Below, piece by piece: positions 1 to 6,663 of a stretch of 13,962 nt of DNA. Position 1 is the stretch's first letter, and the number at the start of each line of letters is the position of its first letter. The notes under the pieces are model-generated. The model ran no database searches. It was not told the origin of the DNA and saw nothing but the letters and a program-made list of their open reading frames with translations. The DNA is from Acidobacteriota bacterium (GTDB lineage Bacteria; Acidobacteriota; Terriglobia; Bryobacterales; Bryobacteraceae), in assembly GCA_947466555.1 (NCBI GenBank), contig CANIFK010000051.1, forward strand, positions 1 to 13,962, read 5' to 3'. The translations under genes and the position numbers were made by a program.

Positions 1-623
1 CGACCCGCACTCGGCTCGGTTTTGGCTGCCTGTTCTTCGACGCCGATCTGGATGGGAATTCGGACTTGCTGGTGGTCAACGGCCACATCGACGACACGGT
101 GCGAAACCTCAACAAGGGCATCGTGCACGCGCAGTCGCCGAACCTGTTTCTGAATAACGGCGCCGGCCAGTTCCGGGACGTGGCCGCAGAGGCCGGCCGC
201 GAGTTCTTCGCGCCGAAAGTGGGGCGCGGGCTGGCTCTCGGGGACTTCGATCGGGACGGTGATCTGGACGTGTTGATCACCACGAATGGCGGCCCCGCCT
301 ACCTGTTTCGCAACGATGTCAGCAACGGCAACCAGTCGATTCGTTTCCGCCTGGAGGGCCGCAAATCCAACCGCGATGGCATCGGCGCGGTGATCCGCCT
401 GTTTGGCCCCGGCGGCCCGCAGATGCGGATGATTCGCGGTGGTTCCAGCTATCTTTCATCGACTTCGCTGACCGCCACATTCGGCGTAGGGAAGCTAGCC
501 GTGGCCGAACGGGTGGTGGTGTACTGGCCCAGTGGGCGCGTCGATGAATTCAAAAATCTGCCCACCGCGCGCACCTACCATTGCGTGGAAGGCGAAGCGC
601 CGCGAGCGTTGCCGTACCGGTAA
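1..623 (+). CDS. FG-GAP repeat / ASPIC-UnbV domain protein (C-terminal part, 5' end outside window)
   Basis: The frame is open from the first complete codon at base 3, so this is the C-terminal part of a longer, probably secreted protein. Two acidic FG-GAP-type, calcium-binding-like loops are visible: DADLDGNSDL near the left edge and DFDRDGDLDVL at about 245-275. They are followed by a segment starting near NQSIRFRLEGRKSNRDGIGA (about 330-390) and ending with VVVYWPSGRVDEF. That is the pattern of the ASPIC/UnbV domain found at the C terminus of CRTAC1-like FG-GAP proteins, which are abundant in Acidobacteria and Planctomycetes. Known members are extracellular beta-propellers of mostly unknown function. 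An internal ATG at 66 lies inside the repeat and is not a credible start. The stop (621-623) is only two bases from the stop of the convergent minus-strand gene. Confidence 0.9.
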   Translation, partial: TRTRLGFGCLFFDADLDGNSDLLVVNGHIDDTVRNLNKGIVHAQSPNLFLNNGAGQFRDVAAEAGREFFAPKVGRGLALGDFDRDGDLDVLITTNGGPAYLFRNDVSNGNQSIRFRLEGRKSNRDGIGAVIRLFGPGGPQMRMIRGGSSYLSSTSLTATFGVGKLAVAERVVVYWPSGRVDEFKNLPTARTYHCVEGEAPRALPYR

Positions 624-625
624 TT

Positions 626-1486
626 TCAGAACGTCCACACCGCCGTCCGGTCGTGAAACCGAAGCGTGGAACGGCCCAACTTCACGTCGGGCCCGTTGTA
701 GGGATGTTGCAGTTGGAACTCCACCCGGCGCACGCTTTGCGGCACCGGCGCCGGCCGGAACACCACGGTGGTGTTCGGTCCGATGCATTCCCATACGCCG
801 CCTCGCCGGCGCGCCACGCGCCAACCCGCCAACTCCAACTGCTTCGCTCGCAGTTCCAACCCCGCGGCCGGCCCGGCGATTTCCACGCGGCTCACGTTGG
901 CGAGCTTCGCATTCTTGCGAACCTCCGTCAGTCCCAATTTGTCGCAGTAGGCGCCCAGGATATCCGCCATCCGGATCGACCCCTCCGGCCCCGTTCCCCA
1001 CGCCTTCAGAAACGTCGGCGCATACTCCATCGCAAACAGCCGCAACCCGGGGACCGCGGAATTGGCACGCGTCTCCTCGAACGATGTCATGCGAAACCAA
1101 TCGGCGGCGACACCGCCCACCTGCCGCGTCACCATCGTCACCACAGCTGGCCGCACCGCATTCCATTGCTCCCGCAACTTCTCCGATCCGCCCGTGTCCT
1201 CCACTCCTAACGCCACCCCCGCATCGCCTTTTTTGCGCTCGCCCTGCCCCTCTTCGAAAAACTCAAAGTACGTCCCGAGTCCGTAAAAATAGAGCCCCGA
1301 ATAGGTGCTGTCGTTCCGCACCGTTGTGCGCTTTTCAAACGGCGCGAACTGCTCGCGCAAGAACGGAGAGGCTTCAATGGCGGCGTAGGTCTCGGCATCC
1401 ACCGTCGCGTAGAAGTGGTTCAATCCGGCGGGCGCGGCGGCGAGCACAGGCAGGAGCGAAAGCGCGAAGATTCGGAGAAACGGCAT
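626..1486 (-). CDS. Secreted DUF5829-like protein of unknown function
   Basis: This is a 286-residue protein with a typical signal peptide (MPFLRIFALSLLPVLAAAPA), so it is probably periplasmic or secreted. After cleavage it begins LNHFYATVDAETYAAIEASPFL, followed by FAPFEKRTT and YSGLYFYGLGTYFEFFE. From memory this resembles the N-terminal signature of DUF5829 proteins, a glyoxalase-like uncharacterised group; I hold the family name at about 50 percent. No catalytic motif can be assigned. The start is the ATG at 1484-1486, directly before the signal peptide. No Shine-Dalgarno is visible, but GACAAT lies 7 bases upstream of ATG on the minus strand. The gene is divergent from the PQQ-like gene at 1542 (55-base gap) and convergent with the FG-GAP gene. 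The C-terminal half (LRAKQLELAGWRVARRRGGV, then VRRVEFQLQHP) looks like an alpha/beta fold. Confidence 0.75.
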   Translation of the reverse strand: MPFLRIFALSLLPVLAAAPAGLNHFYATVDAETYAAIEASPFLREQFAPFEKRTTVRNDSTYSGLYFYGLGTYFEFFEEGQGERKKGDAGVALGVEDTGGSEKLREQWNAVRPAVVTMVTRQVGGVAADWFRMTSFEETRANSAVPGLRLFAMEYAPTFLKAWGTGPEGSIRMADILGAYCDKLGLTEVRKNAKLANVSRVEIAGPAAGLELRAKQLELAGWRVARRRGGVWECIGPNTTVVFRPAPVPQSVRRVEFQLQHPYNGPDVKLGRSTLRFHDRTAVWTF

Positions 1487-1493
1487 AGCTTTG

Positions 1494-1499
1494 ATTGTC
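1494..1499 (-). promoter_or_regulatory. Candidate -10 hexamer (GACAAT) for the DUF5829-like gene
   Basis: On the minus strand GACAAT is separated by 7 bases from the ATG at 1486. No Shine-Dalgarno lies in between and no convincing -35 is seen. It is weak evidence by itself, listed because similar elements precede other leading genes in this window. Confidence 0.25.
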
Positions 1500-1529
1500 C
1501 GTCAACGAAACAAAATGCGCGCCAGTTCG

Positions 1530-1535
1530 TACTAT
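1530..1535 (+). promoter_or_regulatory. Candidate -10 hexamer (TACTAT), leaderless-type promoter of the PQQ-like gene
   Basis: TACTAT followed by exactly six bases (gaatct) and then ATG at 1542. There is no purine-rich ribosome binding site in the short 5' region. This matches the TANNNT-plus-6/7-base arrangement known for leaderless genes in other phyla. No -35 match is visible. Confidence 0.4.
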
Positions 1536-1541
1536 GAATCT

Positions 1542-2936
1542 ATGCGCCTGTTGATTCTTATATTCGCCGTCGCCGCGCTCAGCGCTGAGCCGCCCACCTG
1601 GCCGCAGTTCCGCGGACCTGCCTTCAATCCGACCGTGGAAAACGCGCGGCTGGCGGAAAAGTGGTTCAAAACCGAGAACATTGAGTGGCTTGCCGATATC
1701 CCCGGCCGCGGCTGGTCTTCCCCGATCGTCGCTGGCGACCGCGTCTTCCTCACCACGGTCGTGACCGACGGCCCCTCCAAGAAGCCGCAAACGGGCACTG
1801 AGTATAGTAACGAGCTGGCCGCAGAGCTCATGAAACAAGGGCTGTCGGAAGCCCAGATCATGCAGAAGATCAACGAGCGGGACTTCGAACTACCGAACGA
1901 CGTGATGCTGCATTACTTCGTCCTTTGCCTTGATCTGAAAACCGGCAAAGTGGATTGGAAGAAGGAGTTTTACGCCGGCCATCCTCCCGGCGGCCGACAC
2001 CGCAAGAACAGTTTCTCTTCGGAAACCCCGATCACCGACGGCAAGAGCGTCTTCGTCTACGTGGCCAACCTCGGCCTCTACGCCTTTGACCTGAAGGGAA
2101 AGCAACTCTGGAAAACGCCGCTCGAATCGAACCCGATCTATCTCGACTTCGGCACCGGTGGTTCGCCGATTCTGCACGACAACCAACTCATCATCCTCGC
2201 CGACAACGAAAAGCAGCAGTACATGGCATCGTTCGACAAGCGCACCGGCAAGCAGTTGTGGCGTACAAACCGAGAGCTGAAGGCGACGGCCGGCAGCCGC
2301 ACGCAGGGCTCTGCCTGGACCACGCCCTACATCTGGGCCAATTCGCTGCGTACTGAAATTGTGACCATCGCCCCGGCTGCAACGGTCAGCTACGATCTTG
2401 AGGGCAAGGAGCTGTGGCGCCTCGCCGGAATGTCCATTGTCGCGGTGCCCAGCCCGTTCAGCTACGACGGGCTGCTCTATATCGACGCCGGTCGAGGCAA
2501 GCCGATTTTCGCCGTTCGTCCGGGCGCCAAGGGCGATATTTCGCTCGGCCAGAACGAAACCTCGAACGCCTTTGTCGCCTGGTCCGCCCCGCGCGGCAGC
2601 ACCTATCTGCCTACGCCCGTCGCCTACAACGGCGGCCTTTACGCGCTCACCGAAACCGGTATCCTGACCCGCTTCGATGCGAAGACCGGCAAGCAGTCTT
2701 TCAAGGCGCGCATCGATCCCTCGGCTGGGTTTTTCACCACCTCGCCATGGGCCTATAACGGCAAGATCTTCTGCCTCAGCGAAGAGGGCAAAACGTGGGT
2801 CATCCAGGCGGGTGAAACGTTCCAGGTTCTGCACTCGAACCCGCTCGACGAAATGGCGCAGGCCACCCCGGCCATTGCCGGCGACCGCCTACTGCTGCGC
2901 ACCGAATCCAAGCTCTACTCCATCCGCAGGAAGTAG
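1542..2936 (+). CDS. Secreted PQQ-binding-like beta-propeller repeat protein
   Basis: This is a 464-residue exported protein. I chose the ATG at 1542, not the upstream TTG at 1491, because a clean signal peptide (MRLLILIFAVAALSA) starts there and WPQFRGP follows at once. WPQFRGP is the hallmark N-terminal motif of PQQ-like outer-membrane/periplasmic propeller proteins. Tryptophan-docking-style blades follow: LDLKTGKVDWKKEF, FDLKGKQLWKTPL, FDKRTGKQLWRTN, YDLEGKELWRLAG and FDAKTGKQSFKAR. An insertion of about 45 residues (TEYSNELAAELMKQGLSEAQ and on) interrupts the first blades. I see no quinoprotein-dehydrogenase catalytic Asp or disulfide signature, so it is probably a BamB-like or scaffold propeller and not a PQQ enzyme. 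It has its own promoter region and is followed by the hydrolase gene 43 bases downstream. Confidence 0.92.
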   Translation: MRLLILIFAVAALSAEPPTWPQFRGPAFNPTVENARLAEKWFKTENIEWLADIPGRGWSSPIVAGDRVFLTTVVTDGPSKKPQTGTEYSNELAAELMKQGLSEAQIMQKINERDFELPNDVMLHYFVLCLDLKTGKVDWKKEFYAGHPPGGRHRKNSFSSETPITDGKSVFVYVANLGLYAFDLKGKQLWKTPLESNPIYLDFGTGGSPILHDNQLIILADNEKQQYMASFDKRTGKQLWRTNRELKATAGSRTQGSAWTTPYIWANSLRTEIVTIAPAATVSYDLEGKELWRLAGMSIVAVPSPFSYDGLLYIDAGRGKPIFAVRPGAKGDISLGQNETSNAFVAWSAPRGSTYLPTPVAYNGGLYALTETGILTRFDAKTGKQSFKARIDPSAGFFTTSPWAYNGKIFCLSEEGKTWVIQAGETFQVLHSNPLDEMAQATPAIAGDRLLLRTESKLYSIRRK

Positions 2937-2945
2937 GTCCCCCGT

Positions 2946-2959
2946 GCGGGGCACCCCGC
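2946..2959 (+). terminator. Weak GC hairpin after the PQQ-like gene
   Basis: GCGGG-gcac-CCCGC forms a 5-bp stem with a 4-base loop, starting 9 bases after the stop codon. No T-run follows, so it is a weak terminator candidate at most. The -10-like element of the next gene begins 9 bases further on. Confidence 0.25.
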
Positions 2960-2967
2960 GCCCGCGA

Positions 2968-2973
2968 CATAAT
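2968..2973 (+). promoter_or_regulatory. Candidate -10 hexamer (CATAAT), leaderless-type promoter of the hydrolase-like gene
   Basis: CATAAT matches TATAAT at five of six positions and lies in otherwise very GC-rich sequence. It is followed by exactly six bases (ctacca) and the ATG at 2980. No Shine-Dalgarno is present and no -35 match is visible at 16-18 bases. Confidence 0.45.
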
Positions 2974-2979
2974 CTACCA

Positions 2980-4062
2980 ATGCGAAGAAGAGACTGCATC
3001 GGAGCGCTCGCCGCCGCCGGCCTTGCCGCCGCCACGCCGAAGCGCCGGACCACGGTGTCCATCCACGGCGACATGTTCCACATCAACGGCAAGCCCACCT
3101 ACGCCGGGCGCACCTGGAAAGGCCACAAGATCGAAGGCCTATTGTTGAACACCCGCATGGTGCAGGGGATTTTCGACGACGTGAATCCGGAAACCGCCGT
3201 ACGCTGGGCCTATCCGGACACGAAGAAGTGGGACGCTGAACGCAACGTCCGCGAATTCCTGGCCGCCATGCCGACGTGGAAGAAGCACGGCTGCCTTGGT
3301 TTCACCATCAATCTGCAGGGCGGCAGCCCCGAGGGCTACTCGAAAACGCAGCCTTGGGAAACTGGAGCCATCGCCCCCGACGGTTCGCTCCGTCCCGCCT
3401 TCATGGCCCGCCTGGAACGCATCCTGAATCGCGCCGACGAACTGGGCATGGTGGCCATCGTCGGCTACTACTACTTCGGCCAGGACCAGCGCGTTACCGA
3501 TGAAGCCGCCGTCAAGCGCAGCGTCGCCAACGCGACGCAATGGCTGCTCGACAAGGACTACCGCAACGTCCTCGTCGAGATCGACAACGAGTGCAACGTC
3601 AAGGCCTACGATCACGACATCTTAAAGCCCGAGCGTGTCCACGAACTCATCGAAATGGCGAAGGCCATGAAGACCCGCGACGGCCGCTGCCTCCTGGTCG
3701 GCACCAGCTACGGCGGCGGCGCCGTGCCGAAGGAAAACGTCGTCACCACTTCCGACTTCATCCTCATCCACGGCAACGGCGTCAAGGACCCCAAACGCAT
3801 CTCCGAGATGGTCCGCCAAACCCGCCAGGTGAAGGGCTATCGCCCCATGCCGATTCTCTTCAATGAAGACGACCACTTCGATTTCGACAAGCCTGAAAAC
3901 AACTTCGTCTCCGCGCTCAGCGAGTACTGTGGCTGGGGCTACTTCGACCCCGGCAAGAGCGACTACGCCGACGGTTACCAATGCCCGCCCGTCAACTGGG
4001 GCATCAACAGCGAACGCAAAAAAGCGTTCTTCAAATTGCTGAAGGAAGTTACCGGCGCCTAG
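2980..4062 (+). CDS. Tat-exported glycoside-hydrolase-like TIM-barrel protein
   Basis: This is a 360-residue protein. The frame is open further upstream, but ATG 2980 opens a twin-arginine-type leader (MRRRDCIGALAAAGLAAAT), so that start is preferred. The mature part begins with an F-x-I-N-G-K-P-T element common at the N terminus of clan GH-A hydrolases. A barrel-like succession follows: LGFTINLQGG, LGMVAIVGYYYFG (157-167), NVLVEIDNECN (196-206), SDFILIHGNG and PILFNEDDHFD (291-301). The N203-E204 pair and E296 sit where the acid/base and nucleophile of retaining clan GH-A (GH5/GH2-like) enzymes usually sit. I infer a carbohydrate-active hydrolase but cannot name the substrate or GH family. 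Its TAG stop overlaps the stop of the convergent SDR gene in the palindrome CTAG (4059-4062). Confidence 0.82.
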   Translation: MRRRDCIGALAAAGLAAATPKRRTTVSIHGDMFHINGKPTYAGRTWKGHKIEGLLLNTRMVQGIFDDVNPETAVRWAYPDTKKWDAERNVREFLAAMPTWKKHGCLGFTINLQGGSPEGYSKTQPWETGAIAPDGSLRPAFMARLERILNRADELGMVAIVGYYYFGQDQRVTDEAAVKRSVANATQWLLDKDYRNVLVEIDNECNVKAYDHDILKPERVHELIEMAKAMKTRDGRCLLVGTSYGGGAVPKENVVTTSDFILIHGNGVKDPKRISEMVRQTRQVKGYRPMPILFNEDDHFDFDKPENNFVSALSEYCGWGYFDPGKSDYADGYQCPPVNWGINSERKKAFFKLLKEVTGA

Positions 4063-4829
4063 AGCGTCTTCGTCGAACCACCGTCCATATCGATCAACGC
4101 CCCGTGCAGGAATCGGCCGCCGGGGCTGACGATGAACGCCACCAGCCCGGCGATGTCCTCCGGTTCGCCAACGCGCGTCACCCTCGCCTCGCGTACGAAG
4201 ACCGGTTCGGCCTCTTCGACGGCAATGCCGCGTTCGGTGGCGAGCGTGGCCAACCGCTTGGCAAAGCGATCGGTCCGCACCGTCCCCGGGCTCACCGCGT
4301 TCACCTGCACCCCATCGCGCAGTCCGTTATCGGCCATCGCCTTCGTGAACGAAAGCAGTGCCGCGTTTACCGATCCGCCGACGGTGAACTCCGCTCCCGG
4401 CGTGCGCCCGCCCGTCCCGGCGATGTTCAGCAGCGACCCGCGCACCGCCGTCAGATGCGGCCACGCCGCCCGCGTCAGCCGTACCGCGCCATGCAGTTTC
4501 AGCGCGTAGCCGTCGGCCCAGTCTTCATTGGTCAATGTCAGGAAATCACCGCGCTTGGTGGCCCCGGCGTTGTTGACCACAATGTCGACGCGCCCAAATC
4601 GCCCCATCGCCAGTCGCACCAACTCCGCCGGGGTATCGGGCAAACGAAGGTCCATCGGCGCCACCAACGCGCCTTCGCCGATCCCGTCTGCCACCTCCGC
4701 CAACGCCGCCGCGTCACGTGCCGCCAGCACCACGCGGGCCCCATCGGCCGCCAGTCGCTGTGCGATCGCCTTCCCAATGCCGCGGCTCGCGCCGGTCACA
4801 ATCGCCGTTTTGCCATCTAGTGGTTTCAC
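4059..4829 (-). CDS. Divergent short-chain dehydrogenase/reductase (SDR) lacking the canonical catalytic tetrad
   Basis: This is a 256-residue SDR. I use the GTG at 4829 because MKPLDGKTAIVTGASRGIG is the normal SDR N terminus; the open frame runs 71 codons further upstream without SDR character. The nucleotide-binding TGASRGIG (12-19) and NNAG (86-89) are intact, as is the C-terminal PGTVRTD and GALIDMDGG. The catalytic part reads SLLNIAGTGGR...FTVGGSVNAALLSFTK. Aligned to the usual NISS...YxxxK, the Ser position is G138, Tyr is G151 and Lys is N155, and the helix-4 Asn is K111. I recall a minority SDR subfamily with a similar GGSVNAAL segment, so this is unlikely to be a sequencing error. 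It may bind NAD(P) without classical reductase chemistry. It is divergent from the redox operon at 4891. Confidence 0.9.
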   Translation of the reverse strand: MKPLDGKTAIVTGASRGIGKAIAQRLAADGARVVLAARDAAALAEVADGIGEGALVAPMDLRLPDTPAELVRLAMGRFGRVDIVVNNAGATKRGDFLTLTNEDWADGYALKLHGAVRLTRAAWPHLTAVRGSLLNIAGTGGRTPGAEFTVGGSVNAALLSFTKAMADNGLRDGVQVNAVSPGTVRTDRFAKRLATLATERGIAVEEAEPVFVREARVTRVGEPEDIAGLVAFIVSPGGRFLHGALIDMDGGSTKTL

Positions 4830-4835
4830 CCCTTT

Positions 4836-4841
4836 ATTCTC
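4836..4841 (-). promoter_or_regulatory. Candidate -10 hexamer (GAGAAT) for the SDR gene
   Basis: On the minus strand GAGAAT is followed by exactly six bases (aaaggg) and the GTG start at 4829. It matches TATAAT at only four positions. The same six-base spacing recurs at three plus-strand genes in this window. Confidence 0.28.
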
Positions 4842-4858
4842 TAGCCTGTCGGTGCTAG
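4841..4858. promoter_or_regulatory. Inverted repeat CTAGC-N8-GCTAG between divergent genes (operator candidate)
   Basis: Perfect 5-bp arms flank an 8-base spacer in the 61-base region between the SDR gene and the redox operon. An 18-base dyad in a divergent promoter could bind a dimeric regulator, but arms this short can occur by chance. Confidence 0.25.
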
Positions 4859-4876
4859 GCTCAAGGTGAAACAGAT

Positions 4877-4883
4877 GGGAGGT
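4877..4883 (+). promoter_or_regulatory. Strong Shine-Dalgarno (GGGAGGT) for the flavocytochrome gene
   Basis: GGGAGGT lies 7 bases before the ATG at 4891 and fixes this start for the first gene of the redox operon. Confidence 0.75.
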
Positions 4884-4890
4884 ATCCGGG

Positions 4891-6222
4891 ATGTCTCTCC
4901 TGACACGCGGAACCTTATGGTTGGGGTTGTATTTCCACCTCATCGTACTGCCACTGGTGGTTTGTGGTGTTTGGCCCGGCGGCAACACCGGACGACCGTT
5001 CGCCACACAGTTCGGCATCGCCTGCGGGTACGCCGCGCTCACGATCCTGGTTCTCGAATTCGCCCTGATTTCTAAGATTCACGCGGTCTCCGGTGTTTTC
5101 GGACAGGACGCGCTGCAGTTCTTCCACCGCCAGATGGGGCTATTGGCCACATTGCTGCTCGCGGTCCACGCCGCGCTTATGCTGAACGGCGGTTACCCGC
5201 TGGCTTGGCTCAATCCCATCGCCGCTGATGCCCCGTGGGCCATGCGCTGGGGCGCCATCGCCGGATGGGCCGTCGGCCTGCTCATTCTTCTGTCGATGTG
5301 CCGCCGCCAACTCCGCGTCCCCTACGACTGGTGGCAACTCTCCCATGGCGCCCTCGCCGAAATCGCCGTCGTCGCCGCCCTGGCCCATATCGTCCTTTTC
5401 GGTGGCTACTCCGCGAATCCGCCCGTGCGTATCCTGCTCGGCGGTTATGCGCTGCTGTTCCTTGCGCTTCGCATTTGGTTCCAATGGATCAAGCCCTGGC
5501 GCATGTGGTCGCAGCCCTGGGAAGTAGTCACCAACGTGGCCGAACTCGGCGACAGCCACACGCTCACCCTCCGCCCCATCGGCCACCCTGGCTTCGTTTT
5601 CGAGCCCGGTCAGTTCGCCTGGCTCTGCACCGGGCGCACGCCTTTCCACAAGGATCGCCACCCCATTTCCATGTCCTCGCCGGCTTTCGATGAACCGGGC
5701 CATCCCGTCTCGTTCACTATCAAGGCGCTCGGCGATTGGTCAGGCAAAATCGTCCCCACCCTGCAACCCGGCCACCGCGTCTGGCTCGACGGCCCTTACG
5801 GCGTCTTCACCGCGGACCGTTGCCAGGGTCCCGGCTATGTGCTGATCGGCGGTGGCGCCGGCATCGCCCCGCTCTTTTCCATCTGCCAGACGCTGGCCCA
5901 GCGCGGCGACCTGCGGCCCGTCTATCTCTTCTTCGGCGGCCACGACGATTCGCGTCTCATCTTCCGCGAACAACTCCGCCAACTCGCCCAGCGGATGAAT
6001 CTCCACACCGTCTTTGCCCTCGAAGAACCCGGTCCGGACTGGACCGGTGAACGCGGCTACATCACCGCTGCCATGCTGCAAAAATATCTTCCCGCGCAGT
6101 TCCGGCGGTTCCCCTTTTTTATCTGCGGCCCGGAGCCAATGGTGGCGGCGATGGAGAAACTTCTCCCCGCACTCGGCATCCCCGCCGCTCAAATCCAAAC
6201 CGAAAGATTCGTGATGGTGTGA
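4891..6222 (+). CDS. Ferric-reductase/NOX-like transmembrane flavocytochrome (haem b, FAD, NAD(P)H)
   Basis: This is a 443-residue integral membrane oxidoreductase. About six helices occupy residues 8-200. Two histidine pairs sit 14 residues apart on two helices, H79/H93 (FFHRQMG, AVHAAL) and H152/H166 (QLSHGAL, ALAHIV). This is the arrangement that holds two stacked b haems in ferric reductases and NADPH oxidases. The cytosolic half has an FAD-binding barrel with HPISMSS (257-263, the HPFS/T motif) and GPYG (301-304). An NAD(P)-binding fold follows, with LIGGGAGIAPLFS (318-330), FFGGHDDSRLIF and ICGPEPM (411-417). It should move electrons from NAD(P)H through FAD and two haems to the periplasmic face. 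Length and domain order fit bacterial ferric-reductase-like proteins. It is followed at once by a mini-membrane protein and a cytochrome c, so a metal ion need not be the acceptor. Confidence 0.93.
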   Translation: MSLLTRGTLWLGLYFHLIVLPLVVCGVWPGGNTGRPFATQFGIACGYAALTILVLEFALISKIHAVSGVFGQDALQFFHRQMGLLATLLLAVHAALMLNGGYPLAWLNPIAADAPWAMRWGAIAGWAVGLLILLSMCRRQLRVPYDWWQLSHGALAEIAVVAALAHIVLFGGYSANPPVRILLGGYALLFLALRIWFQWIKPWRMWSQPWEVVTNVAELGDSHTLTLRPIGHPGFVFEPGQFAWLCTGRTPFHKDRHPISMSSPAFDEPGHPVSFTIKALGDWSGKIVPTLQPGHRVWLDGPYGVFTADRCQGPGYVLIGGGAGIAPLFSICQTLAQRGDLRPVYLFFGGHDDSRLIFREQLRQLAQRMNLHTVFALEEPGPDWTGERGYITAAMLQKYLPAQFRRFPFFICGPEPMVAAMEKLLPALGIPAAQIQTERFVMV

Positions 6223-6228
6223 AAGGAG
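6222..6228 (+). promoter_or_regulatory. Shine-Dalgarno (AAAGGAG) for the 38-residue ORF
   Basis: AAAGGAG overlaps the last base of the flavocytochrome stop codon and lies six bases before the ATG at 6235. It is strong support that the small ORF is translated. Confidence 0.7.
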
Positions 6229-6234
6229 CCAGTC

Positions 6235-6351
6235 ATGCGTGAAGCTGTCGTCAATCGATTGGTCGCCATCATCATCGCTGGAATTCTCGTGGCCTGCGTG
6301 TTGTTCGCGCTGGCCATGAGTGTAGTGAGAACCACAGGAGGTTCGTTATGA
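6235..6351 (+). CDS. 38-residue single-helix membrane protein in the redox operon
   Basis: The small ORF encodes a short polar N terminus (MREAVVNR), one hydrophobic helix of about 23 residues (residues 9-31, LVAIIIAGILVACVLFALAM and on), and a short tail (RTTGGSL). It has an excellent Shine-Dalgarno, starts 12 bases after the flavocytochrome stop, and its TGA overlaps the cytochrome c start as ATGA. This gap-free coupled arrangement argues for real translation. The likely role, inferred only from context and topology, is a small accessory or assembly subunit of the flavocytochrome, like the mini-subunits of respiratory complexes. I do not recognise the family. The single Cys (C21) lies within the helix. 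Confidence 0.7.
   Translation: MREAVVNRLVAIIIAGILVACVLFALAMSVVRTTGGSL
6336..6341 (+). promoter_or_regulatory. Shine-Dalgarno (AGGAGG) for cytochrome c
   Basis: A perfect AGGAGG core lies six bases before the ATG at 6348, within the end of the 38-residue ORF. Confidence 0.75.
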
Positions 6352-6656
6352 AAGTCCAACTTGCTCTAGGTGCTCTGCTGCTCGCGGCCATGCCACTGGC
6401 TGCGCAGGAGGGCGCCGCGCTCTACAAAGCGAAGTGTTTCGGTTGCCACGGTGCGACCGGAGAAGGAAAGGCCGCCCTGGCGGGGACCAATCTGTTGACC
6501 GCCGAAGCCAAGAAGCGGCCCGATGCCGAATTGAAAGCCATGATCGCCGAAGGCGGCAAGAAAGCCAAAGCCGCCCACGCGTTTGAAAAGAAGGGCGTCA
6601 CTCCTAAACAGGTCGACGCGCTGCTCGCCTACGTTCGTGAACTGCAGAAGAAGTAG
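6348..6656 (+). CDS. Small periplasmic monohaem cytochrome c
   Basis: This is a 102-residue class-I-like cytochrome c. The signal peptide is MKVQLALGALLLAAMPLAAQ, followed by EGAALYKAKCFGCHGATGEG. The haem-attachment motif CFGCH is at residues 30-34, and the C-terminal helix is VDALLAYVRELQKK. Family members usually supply the sixth haem ligand from a Met in a segment like KMPAF before the last helix. Here that segment reads KAKAAHAFEKKGVTP, so the Met is missing and H77 is next to its place; the only other mature-chain Met is M65. Overlap with the 38-residue gene by ATGA and position behind the flavocytochrome suggest it is the electron partner of that enzyme. Its Lys-rich surface would suit docking to an acidic partner. 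Confidence 0.93.
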   Translation: MKVQLALGALLLAAMPLAAQEGAALYKAKCFGCHGATGEGKAALAGTNLLTAEAKKRPDAELKAMIAEGGKKAKAAHAFEKKGVTPKQVDALLAYVRELQKK

Positions 6657-6663
6657 GAACGCA

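Noticed and set aside
1491..1541. TTG start at 1491 for the PQQ-like protein
   Set aside because: It would put 17 polar residues before the signal peptide. The ATG at 1542 gives a normal signal peptide and lies six bases after a -10-like element.
1577..1590. Perfect 14-base palindrome GCTCAGCGCTGAGC
   Set aside because: It lies inside the signal-peptide coding region, and one or so palindromes of this size is expected by chance in 14 kb of GC-rich DNA.
4830..5042. 71-codon N-terminal extension of the SDR
   Set aside because: It has no SDR character and would overlap the start of the divergent flavocytochrome gene. The GTG at 4829 gives the standard SDR N terminus.
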